DNA from: Alteromonadaceae bacterium 2753L.S.0a.02
Lineage (GTDB): Bacteria > Pseudomonadota > Gammaproteobacteria > Pseudomonadales > Cellvibrionaceae
Assembly: GCA_007827375.1 (NCBI GenBank)
Contig: VISH01000002.1
Span: 2,691,001 to 2,755,000, forward strand
Length of the DNA: 64,000 nucleotides
Reading direction: 5' to 3'
This document shows, piece after piece, positions 62,351 to 64,000 of the stretch (positions are counted from its first letter, which is position 1; the number at the start of each line of letters is the position of its first letter). The position numbers and the translations under genes are program-made. The notes under the pieces were generated by a model, which was not told the DNA's origin, ran no database searches, and saw only the letters and a program-made list of their open reading frames with translations.

Positions 62351-62424
62351 GGCGCGGTGGCAGAGTGGTCATGCAGCGGACTGCAACTCCGTGTACGCCG
62401 GTTCGATTCCGACCCGCGCCTCCA
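62351..62424 (+). tRNA. tRNA-Cys (anticodon GCA)
   Basis: A 74-nt cloverleaf with acceptor arms GGCGCGG/CCGCGCC, anticodon loop CTGCAAC, T-arm GTTCGATTC and encoded CCA. Followed by a partial tRNA-Leu copy and then an intact tRNA-Leu gene. Confidence 0.95.
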
Positions 62425-62480
62425 TAATGTTACTGCTAGTTCGACAACTGCAGTTCAGGGCCAAAACGGCACGCAAACTT

Positions 62481-62519
62481 AAAATTCCACTCGATGCCCG
62501 GGTGGTGAAATTGGTAGAC
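62481..62519 (+). repeat. Duplicated 5' part of tRNA-Leu, copy 1
   Basis: These 39 bases equal 62620-62658, covering 15 bases upstream of tRNA-Leu and its first 24 (GCCCGGGTGGTGAAATTGG onward). After 62519 the sequence diverges and cannot form a tRNA. It is a truncated duplicate lying 101 bases before the intact copy's repeat. Confidence 0.85.
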
Positions 62520-62619
62520 GACGTGCAGGAAGCACTAGTGTCGCGAGAGGCAGGACGCCGGTAGCGACCACAGGAATCAGCCCAAAGGGCTGACAGCCTA
62601 GCGCTCGCGAAAGTATTGA

Positions 62620-62658
62620 AAAATTCCACTCGATGCCCGGGTGGTGAAATTGGTAGAC
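62620..62658 (+). repeat. Duplicated 5' part of tRNA-Leu, copy 2 (intact gene)
   Basis: Second member of the 39-bp direct repeat, overlapping the start of the functional tRNA-Leu gene at 62635. Confidence 0.85.
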
Positions 62659-62722
62659 ACAGGGGACTTAAAATCCCCCGACCTTAACAGTCGTGCCGGT
62701 TCAAGTCCGGCCCCGGGCACCA
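62635..62722 (+). tRNA. tRNA-Leu (anticodon TAA)
   Basis: An 88-nt class II tRNA with a long variable arm, acceptor arms GCCCGGG/CCCGGGC, anticodon loop CTTAAAA, T-loop GTTCAAGTC and encoded CCA. Confidence 0.95.
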
Positions 62723-63003
62723 CTCCTACAATGGGTTTCAGGTAAGTAGCAACTAACACCCTTCAAAGAAATTTTCATTTTTATCCATATTGCACACCTA
62801 TTGCACACCTAGTTCAACTTTTTTAGCTTTGTGAACGACTAAGTATTGCTATTGCAGGGCAATTACTGGCGCAAACTGTGGGTTATTTCCTACATACGCG
62901 AGTCCTCGTAAAAAGTAATATAACTGTGCTGCCCAACCGACTGGTGTCAGGCGAGACCGACTGAAGTCAGGGATTGGCTAAGGTGCCGGGCAGCGGTTTA
63001 CCC
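62723..63003. other. Post-tRNA interval with an 11-bp tandem duplication
   Basis: ATTGCACACCT is repeated head to tail at 62789-62799 and 62800-62810. No gene is seen. Sequence next to tRNA genes is a common site for mobile-element insertion, but no integrase is present in the window. Confidence 0.5.
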
Positions 63004-63312
63004 TTACCGGAATATACGCGGTAACCCTTCCTCAATTATTGCGTAGACACCAATCTTGGTGAGCGCTCCTTGCACGAACTCGCCGGGTTTCAGCGTAATG
63101 AGTTCGCTCGCAAAACTGTCTTTGTAATATCCGTAAACCTCTAACTTCACAGGCGTTGCGCCAGCAGCTTTCGCGTCGAGCGCATCAGCGTAGCCTAGAA
63201 AGGGAAGGTATCTAAGCTGCCCACTACGCAAATACACCCCTACCGGCTGGTGGGTATAGATCGACGTTAGGGTAATTGAGCGGTAGTTTAATTTTCGAAT
63301 TAGTACAGTCAT
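63004..63312 (-). CDS. LexA-controlled hypothetical protein
   Basis: About 102 residues from the ATG at 63312 (MTVLIRKLNYRSITLTSIY); a longer frame to 63462 would run through the promoter and is rejected. No signal peptide; a mixed alpha/beta pattern (VGVYLRSGQLRYLPFLGYADALDAKAAG, VKLEVYGYYKDSFASELITLKPGEFVQG). No family recognised. A perfect LexA box that also contains a TATAAT hexamer lies immediately upstream, so the mRNA probably starts at or near the A of the ATG (leaderless) and is induced by DNA damage. Confidence 0.7.
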   Translation of the reverse strand: MTVLIRKLNYRSITLTSIYTHQPVGVYLRSGQLRYLPFLGYADALDAKAAGATPVKLEVYGYYKDSFASELITLKPGEFVQGALTKIGVYAIIEEGLPRIFR

Positions 63313-63646
63313 GCTGTAATTATATACAGTATTATGCTGATTGGTATGCAGTTTTTGGCGCCAATAGCTGTGTATTGGCGTTGGCATTCCCGCGATGTTT
63401 GCAATAATTTGCTTTTGGGGTGGTTTCGCGTAAATTCGCATAAATAGCGCACTCAGTTCCACTATCTACAACGCCAGGGCTGGTGCTGCTATGACCTCTG
63501 TTGCAGCATGCATAAAAACAAACACGTTTAGCGTGCAGGCGTGGCGGGGGGCTGACTGCGCGCGGAAGGCGCAAAGGGGGGGATGTGGTGGAAAATTTCG
63601 GGGCGTGGGTATTGGAGTAAAGATTAATTACAAAAGGGGGATTGCT
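63313..63646. other. Divergent intergenic region with LexA-type promoter
   Basis: 334 bases between divergent start codons. It contains the LexA box of the left gene; GGGGG stretches before the right gene's ribosome-binding site are the only other notable composition. Confidence 0.45.
63314..63329 (-). promoter_or_regulatory. LexA box overlapping a TATAAT hexamer
   Basis: CTGT-N8-ACAG exactly matches the gammaproteobacterial SOS box (CTGTATATAATTACAG on the minus strand). TATAAT sits inside it, 7 bases before the ATG, so LexA binding would block RNA polymerase directly. A -35 element of consensus type is not obvious. Confidence 0.85.
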
Positions 63647-64000
63647 ATGAAATATTTGATTTTTGCAATGTTATTTGCAGGTGTGTCAGCCTTTGCGGAG
63701 AGTGACGCGGGCTACAAAGCGCTAGGTGATGCTTTGGCGCCGTGGGCTCCAGAGTTTATAACTATCGACGGTGAGCAACTTAAGGTAATTCTGTCGTCGC
63801 AACGTATTACCCAGCAAATGTACAGCGCTGTTATAAAAACTGGTGCCTGTGCTGCTGTGTGGTCGTTTGGGGGGGATGCGTTGCCAGGTGTAAGTAATAT
63901 CGCGGTGGTTAATTCGTTTGCCAAGCAAGGTTATTTGTTCGAAGGCGGCGCCGCTGAGTGCACGGCGCTTGGTAAGCTTTCGAGTGATGCGTCGCGTATA
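63647..64000 (+). CDS. Secreted hypothetical protein (5' part, runs off the window)
   Basis: An open frame from the ATG at 63647 to the window edge (118 codons so far). AAAAGGGGG lies about seven bases upstream. The signal peptide MKYLIFAMLFAGVSAFA is followed by a mature region (GYKALGDALAPWAPEFITIDGEQLKVILSSQRITQQMYSAVIKTG) with two cysteines so far. No family could be assigned from the partial sequence. It is divergent from the LexA-controlled gene. Confidence 0.7.
   Translation, partial: MKYLIFAMLFAGVSAFAESDAGYKALGDALAPWAPEFITIDGEQLKVILSSQRITQQMYSAVIKTGACAAVWSFGGDALPGVSNIAVVNSFAKQGYLFEGGAAECTALGKLSSDASRI

Noticed and set aside
62495..62580. Possible second tRNA-Leu
   Set aside because: Only the first 24 bases match; the anticodon, variable and T arms cannot be formed.

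Overview
The window looks like chromosomal DNA of a marine, polysaccharide-degrading gammaproteobacterium of the Cellvibrionaceae type (Teredinibacter, Saccharophagus or Cellvibrio relatives). This is inferred from the secreted pectin-type lyase with a long poly-serine linker and a CBM2-like module, the large TonB-dependent receptor, moderate GC and gammaproteobacterial housekeeping genes (glmS, tpx, tRNA-Cys, tRNA-Leu). No rRNA is present, so the genus cannot be fixed.

Layout. 0.4-11 kb holds peptide and protein use: a TonB-dependent receptor, a POT peptide transporter, an M2 dipeptidase lipoprotein, an M6 protease and beside it a small secreted protein resembling an M6 propeptide. 11-14 kb has a helicase remnant, a DUF6933-like gene and a hipBA pair. 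14.9-19 kb has the rhamnogalacturonan-lyase-like enzyme and glmS. 19.4-26.7 kb is a tight six-gene minus-strand operon: isochorismatase-like hydrolase, HypE, HypF, HAD phosphatase, two-domain glycosyltransferase and MFS exporter, with no hydrogenase or other hyp gene in view. 27.8-32.2 kb is an RND efflux adaptor and permease pair.

33-47 kb is gene-poor and repeat-rich: REP-like palindromes, a 115-bp repeat in two copies, two different 21-bp minisatellites, a secreted gene split by two homopolymer frameshifts next to a matrixin-like protease, a REP/RAYT-truncated Fic gene, and two nearly identical 631-bp RAYT elements enclosing a histone-deacetylase-like gene and two unknown genes.

47.3-56.7 kb is a defence island: Mrr, HsdR, HsdM, HsdS and a fourth gene encoding a DNA methylase joined to a target-recognition domain. 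That fourth gene is cut by one in-frame TAG.

57-64 kb has small secreted and membrane proteins, a KAS III-like enzyme translationally coupled to a seven-helix membrane protein with a Fis-type DNA-binding tail and preceded by three similar dyad sites, two tRNAs, an apparently leaderless gene under a perfect LexA box, and a secreted-protein gene running off the window end.

The best candidates for undescribed systems are the HypE/HypF operon without hydrogenase genes, the KAS III plus membrane-Fis pair, and the four-gene type I restriction operon.
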